From a virus, in IMG/VR virus record IMGVR_UViG_3300048589_001057, positions 16,519-80,518 of that record: a stretch of 64,000 nucleotides of DNA; one strand, given 5' to 3'. Positions 8,085 through 17,207 of the stretch are shown here, one piece after another (position 1 is the first letter of the stretch; every line of letters starts with the position of its first letter). The notes below the pieces were generated by a model, which was not told where the DNA came from, ran no database searches, and worked only from the letters and a program-made list of their open reading frames with translations. A program made the translations under genes and the position numbers.

Positions 8085-9608
8085 ATGAACGTAACTAGCC
8101 AGATTAAATTCAACCTCCTAAATGAGGCTGTTGGTGTTTCTTCCCCTTCTCAAGGTATTATCTTCGTTGAAGGTCTTACTTTAAGGGGCCCAATAAATGA
8201 TCCCTCAGAAATCATCACATCCCCCAAAAGATTCAGGGCTTTATTTGGGGATACAAATATAGCTTCTTTATTTCCAGTTATCTGTATGGGTATGCTGGAG
8301 AGAGGGGCTTATCTTAGGGTTAATCGCATAGCCACTGGTACTCCGGTTACCGCTACTGCCACTGCTTTTACAGACGGGGCAATACCGGTATTTCAGATTT
8401 TGGCTAAATACCCTGGGGTTGACTACAATAATATAAAGGTTACTGTAGGTGATGCCACTAATGGGGATGCCAATTCCTTTAACTTAACAGTTGAGCACTT
8501 GGTAGATACTACCATGGTAGAGAAATATGAGAATTTAAAAATTCCAGGAGTACCTACTGTGGCTGGTTCTGAGTACCTTAAGAAAGTAACCGCTAATTCA
8601 TCTTTGGTTACTGTTGTATATTCAGACCTCTCCGCTCAAACTGCCCCTATCAGACCGGACAATGCTAATAAGACTTTAAGTACTGGAAGTGATGGTAGTA
8701 CCCCAGCAGTAGCAGATTATATTGGTACTAAAGCTTTACAAACTGGCTTTTATGCTTTTGATCCTTATGATGACTCATATGCTCTGGTATGCCCAGCAGT
8801 AAGTGAAGGGGATTTAGAGGGGTTAACCGCGGGGGGCGATAGCTATGCCGATAATCGCCAAGATCTAGTTTACTATGCTCACTTAGGCTTGGATAATATC
8901 AGTACTACTGCTTTACTTGCAGAGAAGCCGGCTATCAACAATATGTATACAATGATTACTTCCGGGGGTTTATATCAAACTCACCCAACTAGTGGTGAAG
9001 TTATTGAAATACCCGAGATTGGTTATGCCTTAGCAAGAATGGCTAAAGTTCATCGGGAATATGGTGAATGGTATTCATTCTTCGGCCCATCTCTTGGGGA
9101 TATTTCCGGTACCTTGGGAGCCGTCAATAACTTCGGTAGTTCCGCCCTGCTTGCAGACTTAAACCTACTGGCTCAACGCCAAATCAATATGATGGTTACC
9201 CGGAATGGGTTAACCTATCTAGCTGATGCTTATACATCTGAAGTGGATGAAAGCCCAGTTAACCATGTTTCAATAGTTAACCTGATCCTGTTTATTAAGA
9301 AATCCCTAAAGCCAACATTGGAAAGGTTCATTGGTTTACCTTTAGATTTTACTCTAATCCAGTCAATATTCTATACTGTAAAACCCCTATTTGATTCTTT
9401 GGTAGCCGGTAGAGCATTATTCGACTATGCCTGGGAGGGTGACCAATATGCTAGTTCCTTAAGTGATTTACAGGTAAACGATCCCATAGATTTTGGTATG
9501 GGTAGGTACAAGGTTAACCTAAGGATTATCCCAATTTCTCCTTTGAAAGAAATCACCATCAATATTATCCTCACATCTGCTGGGGTAGAGTTAACTACTA
9601 ATAATTAA
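8085..9608 (+). CDS. Contractile tail sheath protein
   Basis: 507 residues, in the range of phage sheaths. The N-terminus starts like other sheaths (QGIIFVEGLTLRGPINDPSEIITSP, then RFRALFGD), and the conserved C-terminal sheath domain is clear (INMMVTRNGLTYLADAYTS; LERFIGLPLDFTL; NDPIDFGMGRYKVNLRI then PLKEITINIILTSAGVEL). It wraps the tube and contracts on infection. It is followed after four bases by the tube gene, and shows that the phage is a myovirus. Confidence 0.92.
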   Translation: MNVTSQIKFNLLNEAVGVSSPSQGIIFVEGLTLRGPINDPSEIITSPKRFRALFGDTNIASLFPVICMGMLERGAYLRVNRIATGTPVTATATAFTDGAIPVFQILAKYPGVDYNNIKVTVGDATNGDANSFNLTVEHLVDTTMVEKYENLKIPGVPTVAGSEYLKKVTANSSLVTVVYSDLSAQTAPIRPDNANKTLSTGSDGSTPAVADYIGTKALQTGFYAFDPYDDSYALVCPAVSEGDLEGLTAGGDSYADNRQDLVYYAHLGLDNISTTALLAEKPAINNMYTMITSGGLYQTHPTSGEVIEIPEIGYALARMAKVHREYGEWYSFFGPSLGDISGTLGAVNNFGSSALLADLNLLAQRQINMMVTRNGLTYLADAYTSEVDESPVNHVSIVNLILFIKKSLKPTLERFIGLPLDFTLIQSIFYTVKPLFDSLVAGRALFDYAWEGDQYASSLSDLQVNDPIDFGMGRYKVNLRIIPISPLKEITINIILTSAGVELTTNN

Positions 9609-9612
9609 AAAA

Positions 9613-10083
9613 ATGGCAAAGATATCAAATCCCCGGAAGGGCTTTAATTTCAGCATTTCTTTTCCCCAACTATATATCAATCCTTTCCTGTTTCAACAGG
9701 TAGACTTACCGGATTCTGAAGTTGAGGTAGTAGAACATGCCGATAGCAATTTCGATGTAAAAACTGGTGGCCGTAGGAAAATTGGCAATATCACTTTGGA
9801 AAAGCTCCTAACAACTAATCGTGGGAGCGAGGGTAATTATTTTTGGGATTGGCATGATTCCATTGCTAATGCCCATCTAGGAGGTGGTCTACCACCAATA
9901 GAATATTGGAGAACCATGATAGTCGAGGAATTGGCTGAAGATGGAGTAACCCCAATCGCCAGGTGGGTATGCGAGAATGTATGGCCACACAAGATAGATG
10001 GCCAAAGCCATGCCCGTAAGAGTTCAGATAATACAATTGAAAAAATCGAGATGTCAGTGGAGAAAGTAAGTAAAATATATTAA
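9613..10083 (+). CDS. Tail tube protein (T4 gp19-like)
   Basis: 156 residues with the standard tube pattern: FQQVDLPDSEVEVVEHADSN, the KIGNITLEKLLTTNRG strand and ...FWDWHDSI... near 75-85, ending with NTIEKIEMSVEKVSKIY. It forms the inner tube inside the sheath and is cotranscribed with it. Confidence 0.88.
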   Translation: MAKISNPRKGFNFSISFPQLYINPFLFQQVDLPDSEVEVVEHADSNFDVKTGGRRKIGNITLEKLLTTNRGSEGNYFWDWHDSIANAHLGGGLPPIEYWRTMIVEELAEDGVTPIARWVCENVWPHKIDGQSHARKSSDNTIEKIEMSVEKVSKIY

Positions 10084-10105
10084 TCCACACTACTTCTTAA
10101 ATGCC

Positions 10106-10140
10106 GGGGAACTATTAATAATAAAAGTAGTTCCCCTTAT
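10106..10140 (+). terminator. Hairpin after tube gene
   Basis: GGGGAACTA (10106-10114) pairs with TAGTTCCCC (10128-10136), followed by TTATTTATTT. The loop and left arm contain the repeated ACTATTAATAATAAA motif (10111-10125), so terminator and motif share bases here. Confidence 0.65.
10111..10125 (+). promoter_or_regulatory. ACTATTAATAATAAA motif
   Basis: Exact copy of the repeated motif, lying inside the hairpin between the tube and tail-chaperone genes, 39 bases before the ATG at 10164. Confidence 0.4.
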
Positions 10141-10163
10141 TTATTTACCCTAACCCCAAAACA

Positions 10164-10958
10164 ATGGAACAGTCAATTTTAGTAGAATTGGTTAAGCAGT
10201 ATGGCCAAGTAAAAGACATGATACTACCTTCAGGTATTGAGGTAGTTATCCGTGAACAAAATGGTGAGGATGAATCCTTACTATCTAACGTGGCTTTAAG
10301 TAAAAGCAGTGACTCCCTGAATTCATTCATCAGAGCCATGATAGTTTACCTTCCTACAGCAGTTAATCCTAATAGCCCTACCCTAGATGAGATAATGGTA
10401 CGGCCATTGAATGATAAGTATTTCATCTTAATAGCCTCCAGGATTTTCTCTCTCGGGTCAACCCTCGAGTTCAATTACTCTTGGGGAAAAGACACTGAGC
10501 CAGTAGCTTATAAAGAAGACCTTGAACAATACATCTGGGATTATTCTAAGCCATTACCCAAACTGGGTGAGCCTGATTATTTTGAACAACGTATACCAAA
10601 ATACGAATCCATTGACTCACATCACATGTTAACCCTGTCTAGTGGTAAGGTAGTTAGGTACAAACCCCTTGATTCTTATGGGGAGAAATACCTTCTAAAA
10701 CTACCTGATACAGAAAAACACATAAATCAAAAAGTCCTTGCCAGGGGATTGGAAATAAAGGTAAATGGTGAATTCACTCCAGTGGAATCCTTCGCTAATT
10801 TCAAATCCCGGGAGATGGCGGAAATCAGGGATCATATTGATAAGCATGACCCAGAATTTGCTGGTTTAACTGAATTAGAAAACCCCTATAATGCTGGGGA
10901 AATCGAGGTAATATCCATTATCCAGATACAGGATTTTTTCTTTCCACGGGGGATGTAG
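10164..10958 (+). CDS. Tail assembly chaperone, short form (gpG-like)
   Basis: 264 residues between the tube and tape-measure genes, where contractile phages encode their tail assembly chaperones. The N-terminus (MILPSGIEVVIREQNGEDE) and a late region with AEIRDHIDKHDPEF fit this role. The 0-frame ends at TAG (10956-10958), just after the slippery heptamer TTTTTTC at 10934-10940. A minor share of ribosomes is expected to shift and make the longer form. Confidence 0.75.
   Translation: MEQSILVELVKQYGQVKDMILPSGIEVVIREQNGEDESLLSNVALSKSSDSLNSFIRAMIVYLPTAVNPNSPTLDEIMVRPLNDKYFILIASRIFSLGSTLEFNYSWGKDTEPVAYKEDLEQYIWDYSKPLPKLGEPDYFEQRIPKYESIDSHHMLTLSSGKVVRYKPLDSYGEKYLLKLPDTEKHINQKVLARGLEIKVNGEFTPVESFANFKSREMAEIRDHIDKHDPEFAGLTELENPYNAGEIEVISIIQIQDFFFPRGM
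10934..10940 (+). other. Programmed -1 frameshift site
   Basis: T_TTT_TTC is a canonical X_XXY_YYZ heptamer; the zero-frame codons are TTT (10935-10937) and TTC (10938-10940). It lies 15 bases before the zero-frame stop, and the -1 frame is open through it to 11095. Confidence 0.8.
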
Positions 10959-11095
10959 AATGGGAGTTTTTCTTTTTATCCCAATTCAATATGCACATTC
11001 CTCTAAAAGAGTTAAGGTTACTCCCTCTCTCTACCAGAAAAAAACTTCTAGGCTGGGCTAAAATAGAGAATGAGAAGTACAAAAAACTCCTTTAA
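10940..11095 (+). CDS. Tail assembly chaperone -1 frame extension (gpGT-like)
   Basis: After slippage the -1 frame encodes 51 residues (LSTGDVEWEFFFLSQFN, then MHIPLKELRLLPLSTRKK ... KYKKLL) ending at TAA 11093-11095, three bases before the tape-measure ATG. The composition (VEWEFFFL, then a basic helix) resembles the second chaperone domain in T4-gp26-like and Mu-like phages. The full fusion, 10164-11095, would be about 310 residues. Alternatively, the ATG at 10991 could give a separate 34-residue protein. Confidence 0.7.
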   Translation, partial: LSTGDVEWEFFFLSQFNMHIPLKELRLLPLSTRKKLLGWAKIENEKYKKLL

Positions 11096-11097
11096 CT

Positions 11098-13125
11098 ATG
11101 CTCCTATATAACAGTTCCAACTTAAATCTTGGCCTCCGGATTTCCCTGATAGATAACTTCTCAGGTCCGGCTGCCAGGATTAGTGGAGCCTTCAAAAATC
11201 TCAAGAATGAGAAAAGCCTGTTCGAAGCTAATGCTAGAGCAGGCAGAGATATGTATAGGAGTTTGGCTATGGCTGGTACTGCCGCTACATTAGGTATGGG
11301 TGCTGCCTATAATAGAGGAGCTAAATTTGAATACATCATCCGTGGAGTTTCCGCTGCTGCTGAGGCTACTTCAGAGGAATTTGAGCAATTAAAAAAGACA
11401 GCTAATGCCTTGGGTGGTACTACAATGTTTACCCCCACAGAGGTTGGTACTGCTATGGAAATGCTGGCTAAAGCTGGCTATACTGCTAACCAAGTATTAA
11501 GTGCAACCTCCCCCATAGTTAACTTGGCTGGGGCCGCTATGGAAGATATCGGGCTATCAGCTGATATCGCGGTAAGCACCATGTACCAGTTTGGTATGGA
11601 AGCTTCCAACATGACCTACATTACTGACTTGCTAACCCAAGCTGCCTTGAAATCTAATGTGGGTCTTAAGGACTTGGGGGAATCCTTAAAGTACGCTTCA
11701 GCCACAGCTGTTGACCTTGGTCAAGATTTACCAACCGTATTGTCACTGATCATGACTTTGGGTAATGCCGGTATGAAAGGTTCTATGGCTGGGGTGGGGA
11801 TTGAAAATATGTATAGGTATATGGCTTTAGGTTTGGGCCAGTTCCGTAAACTGGGTAGATCAGAAGCCTGGGAGAAAGCTGGCCTAGATCCCACCAAGTT
11901 AGTAGATGCCAAGGGGAACTTAGTACCCATAATCAATATCCTAGAACAATTATCCAATGCTCTTTCAAAGTTTGGGGACGTTGACCAGCAAAATTTATTA
12001 TTCCAGATATTTGGAGTAAGGGGAAAAAGACCCCCATCAAAGTTCATCCAAGACCTTAGCCAAATACGCGGCCATATGAACTCTTTAGAGATGGCTGGAG
12101 GTAAAGCTGCTAATATGATGAAATTCATGATGGAGGGACCCCGGGGAGAATGGCTAAAACTACTTGCTGCCATGGAGTCTATGGCTAATGCCTTCGCTGA
12201 AGCCCTCGCTCCAGTTGTAATACCCATAATGTGGGGGCTTAACAAGATATTTACTGGTATATCTTGGTTTATGAACTCCATAGTAGGTTCAGGTATAACC
12301 CGCATATTGGCAGTTGGTATAGTACTTAAAACCGTAGTATGGGGAGTTAAATCCGCTATCTTTGGAGTTAGTCTAGCCTTATCTAGTTTGGGGGGTACTC
12401 TCCTGGGGATTAAAACCGCATGGGTAACTTCCATGGCTCAGATGAAGGCGGCTACTGCCCAGCTTGCTGGAGCCACAGCTATAACCGGTGCAGGGGGGGC
12501 AATAATGGGATATGGTAGAAGAGTAACTAATCCTAATATACGCCAAACTTCCAATGGTAGATTCTATCAGGTATTCCCAGGTACTGGTAGGGGTGCTAGA
12601 TTCATTAGTACCGCTGAAGCTACTCGCCTAAAAACCGGTAAGAATGCCCTTTTAAGAACCATGTTCTCAGGAGCTGGCTTGGCTAGTATGGGCCGTGGTG
12701 TTATGGCTTTCCTCGGTGGCCCCGTTGGAATGGGCATTATGGGGATAAGCTTAGTATTGCCTTTAATCTTACGTGGCTTAAATAAAAATACCGAGGCTAC
12801 AGAAGAATCCAACCAAGTTATCCAGGATGGTGCTAGGGAAAGTAGAAAATTAATTAGTATGATGGCTAATGAATTTTCTGGCTTAAAAAATACATATATA
12901 AGACAACTATATAATTCTTCAGGGTATGGCTCAGACAACACTGACTTCATATTAGCTAGAAGGTTAAATGAATATAAACAATCCCCCAATTTATTTGGTA
13001 AGAGGGAATTCTATGATTACAGTAACCCAGATAGGATTGATATATACCTTGATGGTAATCTGACAAAAACCATAGAGAGGAAAATTAATCGGAACATTAA
13101 TACCCAACTAAACATAGGTCTATAA
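11098..13125 (+). CDS. Tail tape measure protein (TP901 type)
   Basis: 675 residues. The N-terminus LGLRISLIDNFSGPAARISG is typical; residues about 75-300 form the TP901 core domain (Ala/Gly/Met-rich helices, FTPTEVGTAMEMLAKAGY, and SNVGLKDLGESLKYASATAV). Three hydrophobic segments (about 370-390, 405-435, 540-560) suit DNA passage through the membrane. It sets tail length; at 675 residues a tail of roughly 100 nm would be expected from the usual 1.5 Å per residue, which is an inference. Confidence 0.88.
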   Translation: MLLYNSSNLNLGLRISLIDNFSGPAARISGAFKNLKNEKSLFEANARAGRDMYRSLAMAGTAATLGMGAAYNRGAKFEYIIRGVSAAAEATSEEFEQLKKTANALGGTTMFTPTEVGTAMEMLAKAGYTANQVLSATSPIVNLAGAAMEDIGLSADIAVSTMYQFGMEASNMTYITDLLTQAALKSNVGLKDLGESLKYASATAVDLGQDLPTVLSLIMTLGNAGMKGSMAGVGIENMYRYMALGLGQFRKLGRSEAWEKAGLDPTKLVDAKGNLVPIINILEQLSNALSKFGDVDQQNLLFQIFGVRGKRPPSKFIQDLSQIRGHMNSLEMAGGKAANMMKFMMEGPRGEWLKLLAAMESMANAFAEALAPVVIPIMWGLNKIFTGISWFMNSIVGSGITRILAVGIVLKTVVWGVKSAIFGVSLALSSLGGTLLGIKTAWVTSMAQMKAATAQLAGATAITGAGGAIMGYGRRVTNPNIRQTSNGRFYQVFPGTGRGARFISTAEATRLKTGKNALLRTMFSGAGLASMGRGVMAFLGGPVGMGIMGISLVLPLILRGLNKNTEATEESNQVIQDGARESRKLISMMANEFSGLKNTYIRQLYNSSGYGSDNTDFILARRLNEYKQSPNLFGKREFYDYSNPDRIDIYLDGNLTKTIERKINRNINTQLNIGL

Positions 13126-13826
13126 TGGCTACCTACAATCTCCAAGACTTACTTCCAAAAGGTTTGTTATTAACTAACCGGATAATAGCTGAAGCCAGAC
13201 CTGGTACGTTAACTCATGATACAAACTCATCTGAGTTTACTAAAAAAATTAAAGCCAACCGCGAAGCTGGGTCAGTTTTAGCCTGGGAAAAAGAAACCCC
13301 AAAATCAGCCGTAGACTCCATTATTTTAGTGGACATGGATTTTGTAAAGGATGATAATAGGCATGGTAGATATTATGACACTTTAACCATCCCTACTATC
13401 CCCCGGGAAATCTCCTATGACCCTATGCCGAGCTGGTCTACAATAGCCTCTATAGGTAGGAATGCCCCTTTTTACAATTACTCTGGGTCAGAAGATACCC
13501 TCACCTTCGAGATCGATTGGTTCTCAAAAGCTGATGATCGTTCATACGTACTCTATGCCTGTAGATGGGTAGAAGCTCTTACTAAAGCCAATGGCTACAA
13601 TGGAGACCCACATAGGCTAAAACTCATATGGGGTAAAGATGCCCTACTATTTAAAGATGTGGTATGGGTAGTTCATAAAGCCAGCTACAGACTATCCCAG
13701 TTCCATAAGGGCAAGTCCATGCTACCCCAGCAGGCTTACCAAGAAATAATTTTAAAGAAGGTATTGGATAAAAACTCAACAGATGAGGATATATTCGGAA
13801 CTTCCTTTAACTACCGCAACTTATGA
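13125..13826 (+). CDS. CIS tube-like baseplate/hub adaptor protein
   Basis: 233 residues overlapping the tape-measure stop by one base. The middle (IPTIPREISYDPMPSWSTIA, NYSGSEDTLTFEIDWFSKAD) matches the tube-protein N-terminal domain of contractile injection systems, which in those systems is fused to LysM; here the LysM is the next gene. It probably joins the tube to the baseplate hub. Confidence 0.6.
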   Translation: MATYNLQDLLPKGLLLTNRIIAEARPGTLTHDTNSSEFTKKIKANREAGSVLAWEKETPKSAVDSIILVDMDFVKDDNRHGRYYDTLTIPTIPREISYDPMPSWSTIASIGRNAPFYNYSGSEDTLTFEIDWFSKADDRSYVLYACRWVEALTKANGYNGDPHRLKLIWGKDALLFKDVVWVVHKASYRLSQFHKGKSMLPQQAYQEIILKKVLDKNSTDEDIFGTSFNYRNL

Positions 13827-14074
13827 CAGAACTTTATAAAGACCTATATATCTGGGAATTCTCAGACGGTTCAAAGATGGCCCTTGAGGCTAACTCTATT
13901 GTTGTGGGTAGCCCATTAACCCATGTTGCTAGTAAGTGGGATACTCTATGGGGTATATCCTTTAGATACTACGGAACTCATAAGTTATGGTTTGTTATAG
14001 CAGAGGCTAATGACCTGATTGACCCTTTTCAGGACCTCAGTAATATGAACCTAATCATACCTAACAATGGCTAA
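13823..14074 (+). CDS. LysM-domain tail protein
   Basis: 83 residues overlapping the preceding gene by four bases. Residues about 32-80 form a LysM domain (HVASKWDTLWGISFRYYG, LWFVIAEANDL, then LIIPN). Small LysM proteins (P2 gpX, CIS LysM proteins) belong to the tube/baseplate hub, where the domain is structural or contacts peptidoglycan. The gene overlaps the next by eight bases. Confidence 0.8.
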   Translation: MTELYKDLYIWEFSDGSKMALEANSIVVGSPLTHVASKWDTLWGISFRYYGTHKLWFVIAEANDLIDPFQDLSNMNLIIPNNG

Positions 14075-16052
14075 TATAGTATCTCCTGAAAAACCCTTAT
14101 TCCCTGGGTATGGGACTCCATTTTTAAGTATCTACGACCGAGATAAAAAGCTCATCTTGGATAAGATCACCCTAGATGATGGAACTGATAGGCCTTTGGC
14201 TTTATCAGATTTTTCATATACCTTTAATGAGACTGAAGATGATATGGGGAGTATTACCCTTCATAGTGATTCCCCAGCCTTCATGGATAACTTCAGATTT
14301 AGGCATAAAGGTGTTCTGTATATCCAATGGGGTTGGTTGAATGGTGATAAAAGGCCTTTACTTAGGGTACTGATACGTAATTTCAAGGAGACCTATAATA
14401 GTAGTGGGTATTCTTTAAACCTGTCTATATCGGATAATTATGCCCCAGCCAAAAACTCAAAATCCCCAACTCGGGCAAAACTTGAACAAACCCTGTCTGC
14501 ATTAACTGGTATATTGAAAGATCCTAGCAAAGAGATCGAAATTGAGAGGTTCCTAAACCCTCTAACAGGGGCTAACATGGATTCAATAAGCTTGCCATTA
14601 AATACAGATATCCTAGAAATTGACAAGCCGGATTCAACAGCTTGGAAAATAGACTTTAGTATCCCACCCCCTAAAGAAAAAACCGGGCTTTTGGATGATG
14701 CTACTCTTCGTTTCTTTGAAAGCTTGGGGTATGCTCCGGGGACAGTACCCGAAGGTTATGATGTTGAGAATAAGCAATGGAAAGAAGGTGAGGAGCCTAA
14801 AAGTAAAGATCAGGGTACTGTATACACTGGTACTAATATGAACAACCTAACCCAGGACTTCATTGATAAGACCTCGGAAGAACCCACAGTAGTTAGTGGT
14901 AGTGATGGGGAAGTTAAGATATTCAAACGTAGGAGAGTTTCATTGTTCCCTCCAATAACAGAATATACCTTTAGGGGGGGTGATGGTAGGTTACTGGAAT
15001 TCAACTATGATTCAGATGCCACTTATGATGATGATGATAGTGTTCTACGTACTCTTAGTGTTAATCCTGAAACAGGGGCAGTACAAGTAACAGACTATGC
15101 CAATTCGGTTAGACGTATAGCTGATGCCTATGACCCATTTCAATATGAGGGATTAAAATTCGATGCCAAAGCTTATGAGGCTGCCATGGAACTAGCTTTA
15201 AATGGAAGACCCATAAATGAACTAGGTATTGATAGACAGGCTCCTGTAACCGACGCCATATCAAAACCCATGTTAATCCAGTGGGGTACCACAGAGAATG
15301 CCTCTGGGGGGATAAACGTTGCCCGGGATAATACCGCTGTGGTAACTCAATTCCGTTCAGTACCCCTTAGTCAAACAGCAGAGGCAATTGATATAATAGA
15401 AAATGAACTAAAGAACCTCAAAGCTGAGGACGCCTTTAGGACCAGAGCTACAGCTAAGACCTTGGGTGATCCCTCTATATCCAATGGTGTTAATATCCTC
15501 ATCAAGGGTTTATCCAAAGCCAGGCAAGGCACTTACCATATCACCTCTTGTACCCATACAATTGGGAGTTCAGGTTATACTAATTCCTATGAGATGTATA
15601 AAGTAAGTGATATCCCTAGTTCAGTGGATGTCATCAAATCTGGTAAAACCTCTACAGAGATAAACAAGGAAATATCTGATAAAGATAACACCCTGAAGAG
15701 CCAAGCTAGGTATCAATCCCTAATGGAAAGCCAGGGTTATATTCCAATATACGAGATAGTTAATACTGACTACTACGAGGAAATGAATAAGTTAGATAAG
15801 GATTGGGTTACCAAAGTAGGCTATACTGATTATGAGATTATCTATGATATCCCCAATTTCAAAGGTACAGGGGAAAAACTCGTGGGGGCAAGAATGGTTA
15901 TAAGAGTGCCTAATAATCCCACTTCTCTTACCCATGGTAAAACCCTGGATAGCATATTGGGTTTTGATGATCTCTATAGGGTTATAGGTGCCCGAGCTTT
16001 AAATGCCACAGTAATCAAAACTAAAACCATAAAAGGTAACAACGTATTATAA
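14067..16052 (+). CDS. Baseplate hub protein (gpD/gp27-like)
   Basis: 661 residues. The N-terminal part (FSYTFNETEDDMGSITLHSD, VLYIQWGWLNGDKRP) and the segment at about 465-510 (GDPSISNGVNILIKGLSKAR, GTYHITSCTHTIGSSGYTNS) show the late-control gpD/gp27 hub architecture. A long linker (about 200-300) is Lys/Glu/Asp rich. The C-terminal 130 residues are extra compared with P2 gpD and unrecognised. The hub trimer connects the tube to the spike encoded next. Confidence 0.75.
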   Translation: MANIVSPEKPLFPGYGTPFLSIYDRDKKLILDKITLDDGTDRPLALSDFSYTFNETEDDMGSITLHSDSPAFMDNFRFRHKGVLYIQWGWLNGDKRPLLRVLIRNFKETYNSSGYSLNLSISDNYAPAKNSKSPTRAKLEQTLSALTGILKDPSKEIEIERFLNPLTGANMDSISLPLNTDILEIDKPDSTAWKIDFSIPPPKEKTGLLDDATLRFFESLGYAPGTVPEGYDVENKQWKEGEEPKSKDQGTVYTGTNMNNLTQDFIDKTSEEPTVVSGSDGEVKIFKRRRVSLFPPITEYTFRGGDGRLLEFNYDSDATYDDDDSVLRTLSVNPETGAVQVTDYANSVRRIADAYDPFQYEGLKFDAKAYEAAMELALNGRPINELGIDRQAPVTDAISKPMLIQWGTTENASGGINVARDNTAVVTQFRSVPLSQTAEAIDIIENELKNLKAEDAFRTRATAKTLGDPSISNGVNILIKGLSKARQGTYHITSCTHTIGSSGYTNSYEMYKVSDIPSSVDVIKSGKTSTEINKEISDKDNTLKSQARYQSLMESQGYIPIYEIVNTDYYEEMNKLDKDWVTKVGYTDYEIIYDIPNFKGTGEKLVGARMVIRVPNNPTSLTHGKTLDSILGFDDLYRVIGARALNATVIKTKTIKGNNVL

Positions 16053-16792
16053 TGGAAGGCCTACAAAGCATACTTAAGAAAGTCCGTAAGTTTGGGTTAG
16101 AGTTTATAGGTTTATACTATTCCTCTTACCCTGCTTATGTTGTAAGTAGCCTAGACCCTCTTGGGCAAAACCGTTTACAAGTTATAATCCCAACTATCTT
16201 CGGGTATCCATCTTTACCCATGTGGGTTAGTTCAAAAGGGCTATCCCCAAGAGTACACAACTTACCCGGTATTGGGGAGTTAGTTTGGGTGGAATTCCTC
16301 CATGGCCGTTTAGAGAGTGGTATATGGTCATACTCTGGTCCCCTCAAAGGGGCTAAGCCAGAAGAATTTAAATCCGAAAAAGTATACGGCTTTAAATCAC
16401 CAGGGGGTTATATGGTACTCATTGATGAAATAGATGAGACTATGTCCATGACCCACCCTTCAGGCCAATCGGTCATAATAACTAAGGAATTTACTAAGAT
16501 CACTTCTGAGGATATCCGCCTTACCCAGGAGGAAGTTGAAGAGAAAAGCCCTTTGGGGAATAGCCTAGACAATGATATCAAATCCGCCCTTAGCAAATTG
16601 GAATCCCTACTGGGTGATTTAAGTACTTTTTCAACCACTCAAGCTGCCGTATCGGCAGGGCCACTAGAACCTTACAAGGTTGGCTATACTACTCTAAACA
16701 CCAAAGCTCAATCCCTAAAATCCCAACTATCAAAAATCATCACCAAGTTCGAAGATGGCAGCCACCTATCTGATAAGGTAAAACTGTCTTGA
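16052..16792 (+). CDS. Baseplate spike protein (gpV/gp5 N-terminal-like)
   Basis: 246 residues. The OB-fold domain is clear at about 25-100: VVSSLDPLGQNRLQVIIPTI, then LPMWVSSKGL, then LPGIGELVWVEFLHGRLESG. A beta strand-rich stretch (about 110-150, with VLIDEIDETMSMTHPSGQSV) resembles the start of the trimeric beta-helix needle. The C-terminal half is helical rather than a long needle, with no lysozyme domain. It overlaps the hub stop by one base. Confidence 0.75.
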   Translation: MEGLQSILKKVRKFGLEFIGLYYSSYPAYVVSSLDPLGQNRLQVIIPTIFGYPSLPMWVSSKGLSPRVHNLPGIGELVWVEFLHGRLESGIWSYSGPLKGAKPEEFKSEKVYGFKSPGGYMVLIDEIDETMSMTHPSGQSVIITKEFTKITSEDIRLTQEEVEEKSPLGNSLDNDIKSALSKLESLLGDLSTFSTTQAAVSAGPLEPYKVGYTTLNTKAQSLKSQLSKIITKFEDGSHLSDKVKLS

Positions 16793-16814
16793 ACAAGATT
16801 ACCTCCTTAATAAT

Positions 16815-17207
16815 ATGCAAGCAACTAGTTTCTTAGGTAAAGGTTTAAGTTTCCCAGTGGTATTGGAAAATGGCAGTGCAAAGCTATCAGACCATTACAT
16901 ATTAATTGAGAGTTCCATAAAGACTATCCTATCTTGGCCTTTATACCAAAGATTCTTTAATCCTTACTTTGGGTCAAGGTTATGGCAGTTACTTGGAGAG
17001 CCAAATGACTTAGTCCTGCATTCTCTAGTAAATACGTTTATAATAGAAGCACTTTCTTATTGGGAGAAACGTATTACTATACTAGAATCTTCAATAGCTA
17101 GCCTAGAGGCAGATAAACTTATAGTTAATATAAGTTATAAAATAAAGAAATCTTCCGAGCTAAGGGAATTGGCATACACCTTTTACTTAAACACCTATGA
17201 ATATTAA
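16815..17207 (+). CDS. Baseplate wedge protein gp25-like
   Basis: 130 residues with the gp25 pattern: LGKGLSFPVVLENG near the N-terminus, IKTILSWPLYQRFFNPYFGS in the middle and LWQLLGEPND, a variant of the conserved EPR-containing segment, followed by an amphipathic helix. It overlaps the baseplate J gene by 11 bases. gp25 nucleates sheath polymerisation on the baseplate. Confidence 0.85.
   Translation: MQATSFLGKGLSFPVVLENGSAKLSDHYILIESSIKTILSWPLYQRFFNPYFGSRLWQLLGEPNDLVLHSLVNTFIIEALSYWEKRITILESSIASLEADKLIVNISYKIKKSSELRELAYTFYLNTYEY

Noticed and set aside
11721-12434. 237-codon minus-strand frame inside the tape measure gene
   Set aside because: Shadow of the strong forward frame; no promoter or family match.
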